A stretch of 43,307 nucleotides of DNA from an uncultured Arachnia sp. GTDB lineage: Bacteria; Actinomycetota; Actinomycetes; Propionibacteriales; Propionibacteriaceae. The notes beneath the pieces were generated by a model that saw only the letters and a program-made list of their open reading frames with translations, was not told the DNA's origin and searched no databases. Positions 27,160 to 37,160 of this stretch are shown here, piece by piece. The translations under genes and the position numbers were made by a program. The stretch is from the NCBI GenBank assembly GCA_947493705.1, contig CANLSH010000030.1:1-43307 (forward strand), written 5' to 3'. Positions within the stretch are counted from its first letter, which is position 1. Each line of letters opens with the position of its first letter.

Positions 27160-28341
27160 TCAGGGTTTCAGAACGACCTTGATGCAACCATCGGACTTCT
27201 CCTGGAACATCTTGTAGGCCTCAGGGGCCTTGTCCAAGGGCAGATGATGTGTGGTGAGGTCATCAACGCCGAAAGGATCGGAGTCGACGAGCCGCTCCAG
27301 CAGATCGGCAGACCAGCGCTTCACGTGGCACTGTCCCATCCGCATGGTGATGCCCTTGTCGAACATCGTCATCATCGGCATTGGGTCGATGGCGCCGCCG
27401 TAGACCCCGGACAGCGACACCGTCCCGCCGCGGCGCACTGCGTCGATGGCGGTGTGCAGCGCGGCCAACCGGTCGATGCCCGCATGCTCGATAGCTGGCT
27501 GCCCCACCGGTTTCGGCAGGCGCGACGCCATGGCGATGATCTTCTTCGAGATCGGATTGCCGTGCGCCTCCATGCCGACGGCGTCCACAACGGAATCCGG
27601 ACCGCGGCCCTGTGTCATCTCCTTCAGCGCCTGTGCCACATCGTCGGTGGCCTTGGCGTCGACCACCTCCGCGCCCAGGCGCCGGGCGCGATCAAGGCGC
27701 TCGGGCACCAAATCGACGCCAATCACACGGCCGGCACCCTGCTCCTGGGCGCACCGCACGGCGAGTTGCCCCACGGGGCCGAGACCGAGGATCGCGATGG
27801 TTGAGCCCGGTTCCACGTCGGCGAAGGCGACGCCCTGCCAGGCGGTGGGGAGGATGTCGGAGAGGAAGAGGAAGCGTTCGTCGGGCAGTCCGTCGGGAAC
27901 CTTGATGGGCCCGAAATCCGCGTGCGGCACGCGCACGTACTCGGCCTGACCGCCCGGCACTGCGCCATACAGGCTGGTGTAGCCGAACAGGCGCGCGCCC
28001 TTGTCGTACTCGCGCACCTGCGTCGTCTCGCACTGCGAGAACAGCTCGCGCTCGCACATCCAGCACTTCCCGCAGGAAATGGTGAAGGGCACGACGACGC
28101 GGTCGCCCACCTCGAGGTGCCATACATCGGCGCCAACCTCCTCCACGATGCCCATGAACTCGTGGCCGATGATGTCACCGGCTGTGAGGAAGGGGGCGAG
28201 CACTCCGTAGAGGTGGAGATCGGAGCCGCAGATGGCCGTCGAGGTGACACGGATGATGGCGTCGGTGGGTTCCTGGATCCGGGGATCAGGAACTTCTTCG
28301 ACCGTGACCTTTTCGAGGCCCTGCCAGGTGAGCGCCTTCAT
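27160..28341 (-). CDS. Zinc-dependent alcohol dehydrogenase family protein
   Basis: The 393-residue medium-chain dehydrogenase has CGSDLHLYG and GHEFMG (catalytic zinc), CGKCWMCERELFSQC with four Cys in C-x2-C-x2-C-x7-C spacing (structural zinc) and ILGLGPVGQLAV (NAD(P) site). The overall pattern, including LFGYTSLYGAVPGGQAEYVRVP, is that of the glutathione-independent formaldehyde dehydrogenase-like group; the actual alcohol is uncertain. The ATG overlaps the stop of the PNPOx-like gene by one base (TGATG), so the two are translated in series. A strong terminator hairpin follows. Confidence 0.9.
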   Translation of the reverse strand: MKALTWQGLEKVTVEEVPDPRIQEPTDAIIRVTSTAICGSDLHLYGVLAPFLTAGDIIGHEFMGIVEEVGADVWHLEVGDRVVVPFTISCGKCWMCERELFSQCETTQVREYDKGARLFGYTSLYGAVPGGQAEYVRVPHADFGPIKVPDGLPDERFLFLSDILPTAWQGVAFADVEPGSTIAILGLGPVGQLAVRCAQEQGAGRVIGVDLVPERLDRARRLGAEVVDAKATDDVAQALKEMTQGRGPDSVVDAVGMEAHGNPISKKIIAMASRLPKPVGQPAIEHAGIDRLAALHTAIDAVRRGGTVSLSGVYGGAIDPMPMMTMFDKGITMRMGQCHVKRWSADLLERLVDSDPFGVDDLTTHHLPLDKAPEAYKMFQEKSDGCIKVVLKP

Positions 28342-28826
28342 CAGTTGTCCACGTCAATCACTCCGGCTTCCCCGCCATCGGGCTGGTCGTTGGTGACCAG
28401 TCCCTTCACCATGGACAGGGTGGAGCCGACGGCGGTGGGTGTGTCCCAGTAGCCGATCGTGTCCGGCGTCACCTTGATGAGCGCGACACGGGGATCCTCC
28501 GGCTCGCACTGCAGCCATGCCTCGACGGGCTTGCTCCACAACTCCTTCTGCTTCGCGGCGTCCTGCACGATTTCCGCCGTGCCCTGCACGGAAAGGTAGT
28601 CGCCGTCGGCGTATGTGAGGTTCACGCGGTTATCGGCGTTGATCTGAGTGGCCTTGTCAGAATCAGCGGTGGTGAAGAACCACAAAATCCCGTCCTCATC
28701 GGGCTTCATGGCCCCCATTGGGCGACTGACGATCTTGCCGTCATCGATGGTGGCGAGCATGGCGACATGCTGCTTGGCGAGTAGTTCCATCACTTCGTCC
28801 AGAGACTTTTCATTGTGTTCCGTCAT
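28341..28826 (-). CDS. Pyridoxamine 5'-phosphate oxidase-like flavin/F420-binding protein (general stress protein 26 type)
   Basis: The 161-residue protein is a split-barrel flavin reductase-like domain: HVAMLATIDDGKIVSRPM, GILWFFTTADSDKATQI and VNLTYADGDYLSVQGTAEIV match the stress-protein-26 branch. These proteins bind FMN, FAD or F420; the substrate is unknown. The ATG at 28826 is preferred; GTG at 28835 is possible and neither has a clear ribosome site. It precedes and is coupled to the alcohol dehydrogenase gene, suggesting a joint stress or detoxification function. Confidence 0.85.
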   Translation of the reverse strand: MTEHNEKSLDEVMELLAKQHVAMLATIDDGKIVSRPMGAMKPDEDGILWFFTTADSDKATQINADNRVNLTYADGDYLSVQGTAEIVQDAAKQKELWSKPVEAWLQCEPEDPRVALIKVTPDTIGYWDTPTAVGSTLSMVKGLVTNDQPDGGEAGVIDVDN

Positions 28827-28866
28827 GAAATTCACTGTGGCACGTCAGGGGTTCATCTGGAGCCCA

Positions 28867-30105
28867 TCAGTGGGGGATGCCGATGTCATCGCGATGAAAA
28901 CCGTCCTCGAAGCCAACCTCCGCGAGCTTGGCGTACGCCGTCGCGCGGGCATCTTCCAAATCCGGTCCCACTCCCACGATCCCCAGCACCCGGCCCGCAC
29001 AGCTGACGAGCCGGCCATCGGTCTCGGTGGTGCCCGCCTGCAACGTCCAGGCGTGCTCGTCGTCCGTAGGGACGGTGATGGGGCACCCGGTGAGCGGCGC
29101 GTAGGGATAGCCCTGTGCGGCTTCGACGACCACGACGGCGTGGGCGTCGCGCCACCGTAGCGGGGCGACGGTGTCCAGCTCACCCCTGGCCGCAGCGCGG
29201 AGGACACCCGCCAGCGGGGTCTCCAGGAGCGCCAGGACTGCTTGGGTTTCCGGATCCCCGAAGCGAACATTGAACTCGATGACCTGCATGCCGGAGCGGC
29301 TTGTCATGGCGAGTCCCACATACAGCAGACCAATGAATGATGTGCCGCGACGGTGCATCTCGGCCAGCGTGGGGGCCACGACGCGTTCCATGACCTCCTC
29401 CACGAGTGATTCGGGGGCCCAGGGCAGGGGAGCGTAGGCGCCCATTCCGCCGGTGTTGGGGCCTGCATCGCCGTCGCCCACCCGTTTGAAGTCCTGCGCC
29501 GGCAGCAGCGGGATGCCGCGTTCGCCGTCGCAGATGACGAAGAGGGAGACCTCGGGGCCGTCGAGGAAGGACTCGATCACCACGCGACCGCAGGTGCTGG
29601 CGTGGGCGATGGCTTCCTGGCGATCATCGGTGACGACGACGCCCTTGCCGCCGGCCAGCGCGTCGTTCTTGACCACGTGGGTGGGTCCGAACTCGTCTAT
29701 GGCGGCGGTGGCCTGCTCGATGGTGTCGCAGACGCGGGACTGGGCCGTCGGAACGCCCGCTGCGGCCATGACTTCCTTGGCGAAAGCTTTGGAACCCTCC
29801 AGGACGGCGGCCTCGCGGGAGGGGCCGAAGCAGTCAATACCGGCCTTGCGAAGAGCGTCCGCGACACCTGCCACCAGTGGTGCTTCGGGGCCGATCACCA
29901 CCAGCCCGACGCCCAGGTCCGTGGCCAGTGCCACGACTGCATCGGGATCGGCAGCATCGATGTCATGGCGGGTGCCGAGAGCTGCCATCCCCGGATTGCC
30001 GGGTGCGATGTGGAGATCTCCGACGGCGGGATCAGCCACGAAGCACCGAGCAAGCGCATGCTCGCGGCCGCCGCCACCGAGAAGGAGGATGTCGAATGTG
30101 CTCAC
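28867..30105 (-). CDS. purD: Phosphoribosylamine-glycine ligase
   Basis: The 412-residue ATP-grasp enzyme makes glycinamide ribonucleotide in purine synthesis. LLLGGGGREHALA is the N-terminal signature; GPEAPLVAGVAD, HVVKNDALAGGKGVVV (ATP-grasp lysine loop), and EFNVRFGDPETQ (metal and ATP site) follow in order. Start is GTG at 30105, with TAGGGT 7 nt upstream, so the mRNA is probably leaderless. It is a lone gene divergent from nothing and about 65 nt from the end of mutY on the same strand. Confidence 0.97.
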   Translation of the reverse strand: MSTFDILLLGGGGREHALARCFVADPAVGDLHIAPGNPGMAALGTRHDIDAADPDAVVALATDLGVGLVVIGPEAPLVAGVADALRKAGIDCFGPSREAAVLEGSKAFAKEVMAAAGVPTAQSRVCDTIEQATAAIDEFGPTHVVKNDALAGGKGVVVTDDRQEAIAHASTCGRVVIESFLDGPEVSLFVICDGERGIPLLPAQDFKRVGDGDAGPNTGGMGAYAPLPWAPESLVEEVMERVVAPTLAEMHRRGTSFIGLLYVGLAMTSRSGMQVIEFNVRFGDPETQAVLALLETPLAGVLRAAARGELDTVAPLRWRDAHAVVVVEAAQGYPYAPLTGCPITVPTDDEHAWTLQAGTTETDGRLVSCAGRVLGIVGVGPDLEDARATAYAKLAEVGFEDGFHRDDIGIPH

Positions 30106-30112
30106 GCGGGTA

Positions 30113-30118
30113 ACCCTA
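30113..30118 (-). promoter_or_regulatory. -10 box of purD (leaderless)
   Basis: TAGGGT on the minus strand followed by 7 nt (TACCCGC) and GTG at 30105. Confidence 0.6.
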
Positions 30119-30169
30119 GTGGCGTCAGCAGGGGCTGACTGTTGGGTGGGCCGCAGCCGAGACGCCGGG

Positions 30170-31105
30170 TCACACGCTCTTCGGCAGGGCTAGGAGCGGG
30201 CCGACGTGAGCTGCCAAGCCGTCTTCCACCAAGGAAGCGGCGCAGCGCGAGCGCTGGTCGTGATCTGCCCAGACGACGTCGGCCAGAGCGACCGGGCTGG
30301 TGGCGGCGCGCAGCGCGGACATGATGCGGCCCCGGCACTGCCTGTCAGTGCCCTCCCAGGTTTGCGCCACCCGGGCGGGTCCCTCCCATTCCGGTCTGCC
30401 ATTCCTGAGCCAGGTGCAGTATTGCGCCACTGGACACTCCCCGCAGCGCGGGTTGCGTGCCGTGCAGACGGTGGCGCCGAGTTCCATTGCCGCGGCTGAC
30501 CAGGTGGTGGCATCCCGGTCGTCCTCAGGTACCCAGTCCCACGCGCGGCGACGCTCCGCCACGGTCTCGCTACGGGCGGGATGCTCGCGGCCGCCGTCGA
30601 TCCGTGCGAGGACGCGCCGGATGTTGACGTCGAGAACCAGTGAGCGACGCCCGAAGGCGAAAGCGCGGACGGCGGCGGCCGTGTAGCGTCCGATCCCGGG
30701 CAGCGCGAGCAGCGCCTCCTCGTCGTTAGGGACCTGATTGCCGTGCTCCTGCGAGATTGCGGTGGCGCACCGCTGCAGCCGCAGGGCACGGCGGGGATAG
30801 CCAAGGCTGCCCCAGGCGCGCAGCACGTCGCTGGTCTCAGCTGACGCGAGATCCCGGGGCGTGGGCCAGCGATCCAACCACTCCCGCCACGGCGTGACAA
30901 CCCGTGTGGCTGGTGTCTGTTGCAGCATGATCTCGCTGACGAGCACGCCCCACGGCGTGGTCTCCGGTGTGCGCCAGGGCAGGTCCCGCGCGCAACCCGC
31001 GAACCATGCGGCCAGCGTGGCGGCCACGTCGGCGATCGTGGCCTCGTCGTGCACCCGATGCGTCACTCCGGCGCTACCGGGATGATCCTGCGCGTCGGTT
31101 GTCAT
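30170..31105 (-). CDS. mutY: A/G-specific adenine DNA glycosylase
   Basis: The 311-residue HhH-GPD enzyme removes adenine mispaired with 8-oxoguanine. VSEIMLQQT holds the catalytic Glu and Gln pair; LPGIGRYTAAAVRAFAFG is the helix-hairpin-helix; LDVNIRRVLAR carries the catalytic Asp. The iron-sulfur cluster ligands are C-x6-C-x2-C-x5-C in CTARNPRCGECPVAQYC. The C-terminal 8-oxoG-recognition region is short compared with E. coli MutY, as is usual in actinobacteria. ATG at 31105 overlaps the preceding small gene's stop (ATGA); the frame open to 31234 lies within that gene. Confidence 0.94.
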   Translation of the reverse strand: MTTDAQDHPGSAGVTHRVHDEATIADVAATLAAWFAGCARDLPWRTPETTPWGVLVSEIMLQQTPATRVVTPWREWLDRWPTPRDLASAETSDVLRAWGSLGYPRRALRLQRCATAISQEHGNQVPNDEEALLALPGIGRYTAAAVRAFAFGRRSLVLDVNIRRVLARIDGGREHPARSETVAERRRAWDWVPEDDRDATTWSAAAMELGATVCTARNPRCGECPVAQYCTWLRNGRPEWEGPARVAQTWEGTDRQCRGRIMSALRAATSPVALADVVWADHDQRSRCAASLVEDGLAAHVGPLLALPKSV

Positions 31106-31329
31106 TTGCCCTGCGCGTCGAGTTCCCGATCGCGGCGCTCGGCCTCCTCGGCAGCACGCTGCACCAGCAGACGGAACGCGATGATGGCGATCACGAAACC
31201 ACCGCCGATGGGCACGGAGAACCACCAGCTCCACTCCACGTCATCCTGCAGCAGGGCAATCACGACGGTGGCAAGCATGAACACGGCCAGCAGCGGAACC
31301 AGGATGCGAACGAGGGTCTTTGTGGACAA
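31102..31329 (-). CDS. Small two-helix membrane protein
   Basis: The 75-residue protein has two hydrophobic helices (~8-27 and ~37-56) joined by an acidic turn (QDDVEW) and ends in a charged helix (QRAAEEAERRDRELD). No family recognised. It starts with TTG at 31329, 6 nt after the purA stop, and overlaps mutY by ATGA, so purA, this gene and mutY form one operon. The perfect junctions argue that it is a real gene. Confidence 0.78.
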   Translation of the reverse strand: MSTKTLVRILVPLLAVFMLATVVIALLQDDVEWSWWFSVPIGGGFVIAIIAFRLLVQRAAEEAERRDRELDAQGK

Positions 31330-31335
31330 GGCGCT

Positions 31336-32670
<1,335 letters not shown>

Positions 32671-32680
32671 CTACCGACGC

Positions 32681-32686
32681 ATTCTA
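32681..32686 (-). promoter_or_regulatory. -10 box of purA operon
   Basis: TAGAAT on the minus strand about 62 nt upstream of the purA ATG, ahead of the leader hairpin. No clear -35 box. Confidence 0.5.
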
Positions 32687-33079
32687 GTGCGACGCCGGGT
32701 GACGCGCCTACGCCGCATCCCTTTGACCGTCAACAGCCCATGATTGCCGGCACGCCTCGCCCGCCGGGAGAGCGCCGGTGTCCTGAACTTCCACCGAATG
32801 CGGTGTGTCCTGCTGCTCATCCTGGTCTCCCTTCTTTCCAGTACCCCATGATGGCAACTTGTTCCCTGCTCATGCCAGCCTGACCGAGCGACATCGCGCA
32901 CATCCGCATCGTCTGATGCCGGTCCACAGATAGAGTTCATCCCGAGACATTGGTGTCGGTAGCGTGGCCGCCCATGCTTACTGGTGAGGTGAGAATTGAT
33001 TCTCTTACATCGTTTCTGCAAGTGGCTGACATGCCAACAGCGTGGCGACGAGACGGTCGACGAGGCCGACAAGGATTGC
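32687..33079. other. Divergent intergenic region upstream of purA and the 33080 gene
   Basis: About 390 bp with no supported gene. It contains a short inverted repeat GAGAAT-TG-ATTCTC at 32991-33004, about 75 bp before the start at 33080, which could be an operator. No RNA gene was recognised. Confidence 0.45.
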
Positions 33080-34795
33080 ATGGGGCTTGCCGAGGCACGA
33101 AAAGCGTTGGATCCCGATCAACCTACTTTGGATGGCATTCGGGCGTTGGAGAGAGCGTTGAAGGCGTCGCCTCCCCAGGGAGACAACTCGTTGGAGTGGA
33201 TTGTTGCGGCCCTGGAATGGCTTAATGTTGTCACGCAGCAATCGGCCCACGTCATTGAAGCATTTGACGTGACAGCGATCACGCGACCACTCGCACGAGA
33301 ATTACCGAAACACGGCAACTCCACAGTATGGGCGCTGTCTGCTTTCACCAACGCTGCCCTTTGTGTGACAGCACCAGGACATGACGTTCTCACTGACCGT
33401 GAGCTAGCGAACACCGTCGCACGGGCGGCATACGAGTTGAGGACCGCAATCAAAAACCCGACAGAACCTACGAAAAATGCCGATGCTGCCTCGGCTAATG
33501 AACTGGTCAAGTTCGCGCTCTCCGTGTCAGCGGCCAAACCTCGTCAGCATTTCATCAAGCTGAAACCCCGACGTCGAGATGCACGTATGACTGTCGCCGA
33601 CCTGAGCGCGAAACTCGGTGCGCTCGAATATACAGAGAAAGAAGAAGTTGCACTTGTGCCCCGCTTTGGTGGTCCACGAGCTGATGGCAGGTTTTTTGCG
33701 GGGGAGTTCGGACGAACCGCTCAAGACACCCGACATGCATGGAAAAGAGTTGGGAGGGCTGCGTTGTCAACCATTGTTGTCAGCATTTTCTTCTTTCTCG
33801 GCCTTGCATATACGGCGTGGGACAAAAATCTTGATGTCGACAGTGTGAGGGAATTGTCCTTCGGGCAGCTTGGGCGCGGTCTGGAAGCAGGAAGTGTCAT
33901 CAACGCAGAGTTGGGCTTGTTGGCTGTGATTGCGACGTTGGGTGTGGCATTCGCTGTTGCTCCCTCCGAACGGGGTACCAAGGCAGATGCTGCAGAATCG
34001 ACGTGGCGGGCCTTGGGGACTGCAGTTGCGATGGGTTGTGCCGCTGTAGCGGCGGCACTGAGTGGTGTCTTTTTGGTGTCATCTTCCCTCGCACCCGCAG
34101 ACGAATGGGAGCCGACGTCGATGGCGGGCTCGGCTGGTTTGGCGCTACTTGCTTTGATCCTCTCGTCGTCCATTTCTGCCTGGCAATACCCTACGGGCTA
34201 CAGCCGATGGACTCAGACCAAGGGGTGGAACGCCACGGAAGTTCGTATGATGCGGGCGCAAGACTACGCTCATGGCCGCAAACTTGACGAGAAACTGGGA
34301 CGGAGAACTCGCTGGGCGTTGACTATTTTCCTGCTTTTACTGGTCAATGCGCTCTTTGTTATCGTTGTCCCCAAGCCTTGGACGGCTTCTTGGCCTATTT
34401 CAGAGCTTTTAATTCGCGGAGCACTCATAGTGATGTTTTTCTCACTCCTCATGGGGCTCCCCATGCTTGCCAACTTCTACTCTTTGAAAGAGATCTATGC
34501 AACAAAAGTAGAGGCACAGAGCTCAGTTGTTCCGGAATATTCAATCCCAATCGTGATGGTTATGGGGCTCCCGGTCTTGGCGCTCACGGCCGCTATCGAA
34601 CTTTTTTCCACTGAGACGTCGCGCATTCAGGAACAATGGACATATGTATGGATCATTGCGTCCTGCTTAGTGTCCCTTTTGTTCACAGTAATACTGATCA
34701 TCGGCGGCCAAATGCGTCCTGTCCCTGACCTGTATCTCAGGGCAATTCAGGACGTCAAGGGCAGGCAAGCCAAACGGCTGCGCGGGATGTCCTGA
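33080..34795 (+). CDS. Unrecognised 571-aa membrane protein
   Basis: I do not recognise the family. From ATG at 33080 (AAGGA 4 nt upstream; the frame is open back to 32996) the first ~225 residues are soluble and mostly helical, with a basic patch (LKPRRRDAR) near 170. The remainder contains about seven or eight hydrophobic segments, the first a very hydrophobic stretch near residue 230 (STIVVSIFFFLGLAY). A polar segment between helices 4 and 5 (TGYSRWTQTKGWNATEVRMM) is notable. No signal peptide and no catalytic motif are seen. The gene is lone, AT-richer and less codon-biased than the purine genes on both sides, suggesting acquisition by transfer. Confidence 0.75.
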   Translation: MGLAEARKALDPDQPTLDGIRALERALKASPPQGDNSLEWIVAALEWLNVVTQQSAHVIEAFDVTAITRPLARELPKHGNSTVWALSAFTNAALCVTAPGHDVLTDRELANTVARAAYELRTAIKNPTEPTKNADAASANELVKFALSVSAAKPRQHFIKLKPRRRDARMTVADLSAKLGALEYTEKEEVALVPRFGGPRADGRFFAGEFGRTAQDTRHAWKRVGRAALSTIVVSIFFFLGLAYTAWDKNLDVDSVRELSFGQLGRGLEAGSVINAELGLLAVIATLGVAFAVAPSERGTKADAAESTWRALGTAVAMGCAAVAAALSGVFLVSSSLAPADEWEPTSMAGSAGLALLALILSSSISAWQYPTGYSRWTQTKGWNATEVRMMRAQDYAHGRKLDEKLGRRTRWALTIFLLLLVNALFVIVVPKPWTASWPISELLIRGALIVMFFSLLMGLPMLANFYSLKEIYATKVEAQSSVVPEYSIPIVMVMGLPVLALTAAIELFSTETSRIQEQWTYVWIIASCLVSLLFTVILIIGGQMRPVPDLYLRAIQDVKGRQAKRLRGMS

Positions 34796-35125
34796 CGTTC
34801 CGGGTCTGACTCATGCCGTGCGAACGAACAGGCTCCAAATATTGATTTTTCGGATTTGAGTGTGGGCGGAGCGTGACGCACCATTCGACGGCGGGGACAA
34901 GGGCTCAAGGCCATGATGAGGCTGGGAATCCTGCTCTGCATGATGGCCCGAGCCCCGGTGATGACTGATCCCCATCTCTGGGTGTCTGTTGCGGCAGCTG
35001 TGACCTTCTGCCGGGTCTGTGCGGACTCCACATCATCGCCGTTGGACGCCGTCGTGAGGAGAAGGTGAGCGAGATTTCTTGGGCGTGACTGCTCCTGACC
35101 AGCGGATAATGCAATGATCTGCGCC
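34796..35125. other. Intergenic region before YchJ-like gene
   Basis: About 330 bp without a supported gene. A GATAAT hexamer at 35105-35110 is a reasonable -10 box for the YchJ-like gene at 35126, giving a leader of about 9 nt. Otherwise nothing recognised; minus-strand open frames here look non-coding. Confidence 0.45.
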
Positions 35126-35506
35126 ATGCGTGCTCTTGCCCCCGATTCCCCATGTCCCTGCGGCGGGGGAGCCCGTGGAGAGTGTTGTGGGCCATTGCTC
35201 GACGGGGGACGGGCCTGGACTGCTGAAGCTCTGATGCGCTCGCGCTACACCGCTTTCGTCCTGGGCGACACTGACCATCTGTGGCGGACCTGGCATCCTC
35301 GCACCCGTCCCAGGACGGTTCATCCCTCGGGGAACCAGTGGCTCGGACTGCGGATTCTCGAGGTCGTCGACGGCAACCCGGGAGATGCCACGGGGATTGT
35401 GGAGTTCGAGGCCACCTACCGCGAATCCTGGCGCACGAAGGTGCAGCATGAGCGCTCGCTGTTTGAGTACCGGGCGAATCGCTGGTTCTACGTTGCGGCT
35501 GAATAG
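35126..35506 (+). CDS. YchJ/UPF0225 family protein with SEC-C-like metal motif
   Basis: The 126-residue protein starts MRALAPDSPCPCGGG and continues GECCGPLLDGG, a Cys-rich zinc-binding N-terminus like SEC-C motifs. The rest is the YchJ core: ALMRSRYTAFVLGD, LWRTWHPRTRP, VEFEATYRE and HERSLFEYRANRWFYV. The family folds like NTF2-type proteins; the role is unknown. ATG at 35126 is preferred to ATG at 35114 because it begins close to the Cys motif. Confidence 0.87.
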   Translation: MRALAPDSPCPCGGGARGECCGPLLDGGRAWTAEALMRSRYTAFVLGDTDHLWRTWHPRTRPRTVHPSGNQWLGLRILEVVDGNPGDATGIVEFEATYRESWRTKVQHERSLFEYRANRWFYVAAE

Positions 35507-35687
35507 GAGCTTGCGCGGTCAGGCGGCGCCGGTAGAGCGACTCCCGGCCCGCCCGGTCATCAGGGGGCCGAGACGATTCTGGTTCGCAACCGCCGCCTTC
35601 AGCGATGCAATCACGGGTTTCGCGCGAGTTGCGAACCAAAACCAAGCTCGGAGGTGAGCCAGCGACGTTTGGCGGTGGGAGCTTCCC

Positions 35688-35693
35688 TACACT
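35688..35693 (+). promoter_or_regulatory. -10 box of purB (leaderless)
   Basis: TACACT followed by 7 nt (GAGCGCC) and ATG at 35701. Confidence 0.6.
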
Positions 35694-35700
35694 GAGCGCC

Positions 35701-37131
35701 ATGACTGTGCCCAACGTGCTCGCCAACCGTTACGCCTCCCAAGAGATGCGCAGCATCTGGGCGCCCGAGGCCAAGGTGATCGCTGAGCGACGGCTGTGGC
35801 TGGCGGTACTGCGCGCCCAGCGGGATTTGGGCGTCGACTTCGGTGGCGCCGATGCAGACGCCCTCATCGCTGACTACGAGCGGGTTGTCGAAGACGTTGA
35901 TCTCAGCTCCATCGCAGAGCGGGAACGTGTCACCAAGCACGACGTCAAGGCACGGATCGAGGAGTTCAATGAGCTTGCCGGCCACGAGCACGTCCACAAG
36001 GGCATGACGTCGCGGGACCTCACGGAAAACATTGAGCAGTACCAGGTGCTTAGCTCCCTGCGGGTCATTCGCACACGCGTCATCGCGACACTCGCCTCGC
36101 TGGCACGGCTGGCGCTCCAACACGGCGACCAGCCCATCGCGGGACGCTCCCACAATGTGGCCGCCCAGATCACCACGCTCGGTAAGCGCTTCGCGACCGC
36201 GGCCGATGAACTGCTGGTGGCGCTTCGCCGCATCGAAGAACTCATCGCTCGCTACCCGGCCCGAGGTGTCAAGGGGCCCGTCGGCACCGCACAGGACATG
36301 CTTGACCTGATGGGTGGTGACGCCGAGAAACTCGCCGAGCTGGAGCGACGCATCGCTACCGAGTTGGGCTTCGAAGAGGTGTTGACCTCAACCGGTCAGG
36401 TGTATCCCCGCTCCCTGGACTACGACGTGGTCACGGCGCTGGCGCAGACCGCGGCCGCGCCGTCGAATGTGGCCACGACCATCCGGCTCATGGCCGGGCT
36501 GGAGCTGGTCACGGAGGGCTTCAAGGAGGGACAGGTGGGGTCCTCCGCCATGCCCCACAAGATGAACACCCGCTCGTGCGAGCGTGTCAACGGACTGTCG
36601 GTGGTGGTGCGCGGCTACGTGGCGATGGTCGGCGAGTTGGCGGGCGATCAGTGGAACGAGGGCGACGTCTCCTGCTCCGTGGTGCGCCGCATCGCCCTGC
36701 CGGACGCCTTCTACGCCCTCGACGGCCTCTTCGAGACCTTCCTCACGGTGCTCGCGGACTTCGGGTCCTTCCCCGCCGTCATCGACGCCGAACTCGAGCG
36801 GTACCTGCCGTTCCTCACCACCACCAAGGTGCTGATGGCGGCCGTCCGCAAGGGGGTCGGCAGAGAGACTGCACACGAGGCCATCAAGGAGCACGCCGTC
36901 GCCGTCGCCCTCGATATGCGCAAGGGACAGGCCACCAACGACCTGCTGGACCGGCTGGCTGCCGACACCCGTCTGGGAATGGACCGCGAGGAACTCGGTT
37001 CGCTGGTCTCCAGCCCCTTGGAGCTTGCCGGGACCGCACAGCAGCAGGTGGCGGAGGTGGCGTCGCGGATCGCGGAGATCGTCGAGGCCAATCCCGAAGC
37101 AGCCGCCTACACACCGGAGGCGGTGTTGTAG
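35701..37131 (+). CDS. purB: Adenylosuccinate lyase
   Basis: The 476-residue homotetrameric enzyme removes fumarate from SAICAR and adenylosuccinate, so it serves both IMP synthesis and the AMP branch. GMTSRDLTEN, HNVAAQITTLGKRFA and the fumarase/ASL signature GSSAMPHKMNTRSCERV (catalytic Ser loop) are present. The open frame reaches back to 35605, but ATG at 35701 has the TACACT box 7 nt upstream and begins MTVPNVLANRY, like homologues. The 3' end is 29 nt from the convergent CDF gene. Confidence 0.97.
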   Translation: MTVPNVLANRYASQEMRSIWAPEAKVIAERRLWLAVLRAQRDLGVDFGGADADALIADYERVVEDVDLSSIAERERVTKHDVKARIEEFNELAGHEHVHKGMTSRDLTENIEQYQVLSSLRVIRTRVIATLASLARLALQHGDQPIAGRSHNVAAQITTLGKRFATAADELLVALRRIEELIARYPARGVKGPVGTAQDMLDLMGGDAEKLAELERRIATELGFEEVLTSTGQVYPRSLDYDVVTALAQTAAAPSNVATTIRLMAGLELVTEGFKEGQVGSSAMPHKMNTRSCERVNGLSVVVRGYVAMVGELAGDQWNEGDVSCSVVRRIALPDAFYALDGLFETFLTVLADFGSFPAVIDAELERYLPFLTTTKVLMAAVRKGVGRETAHEAIKEHAVAVALDMRKGQATNDLLDRLAADTRLGMDREELGSLVSSPLELAGTAQQQVAEVASRIAEIVEANPEAAAYTPEAVL

Positions 37132-37160
37132 CGGAGGGCCCGGTGTGGGACGGTCAGCAA

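Noticed and set aside
27244..28452. Several long plus-strand frames opposite the alcohol dehydrogenase gene
   Set aside because: Typical shadow frames of high-GC genes: Arg/His/Ala-rich, no ribosome site, fully inside a convincing gene.
34905..35726. Long minus-strand frame opposite the YchJ-like gene
   Set aside because: Shadow of the YchJ-like gene and flanking GC-rich sequence; Arg/Ser/Pro-rich without motifs.
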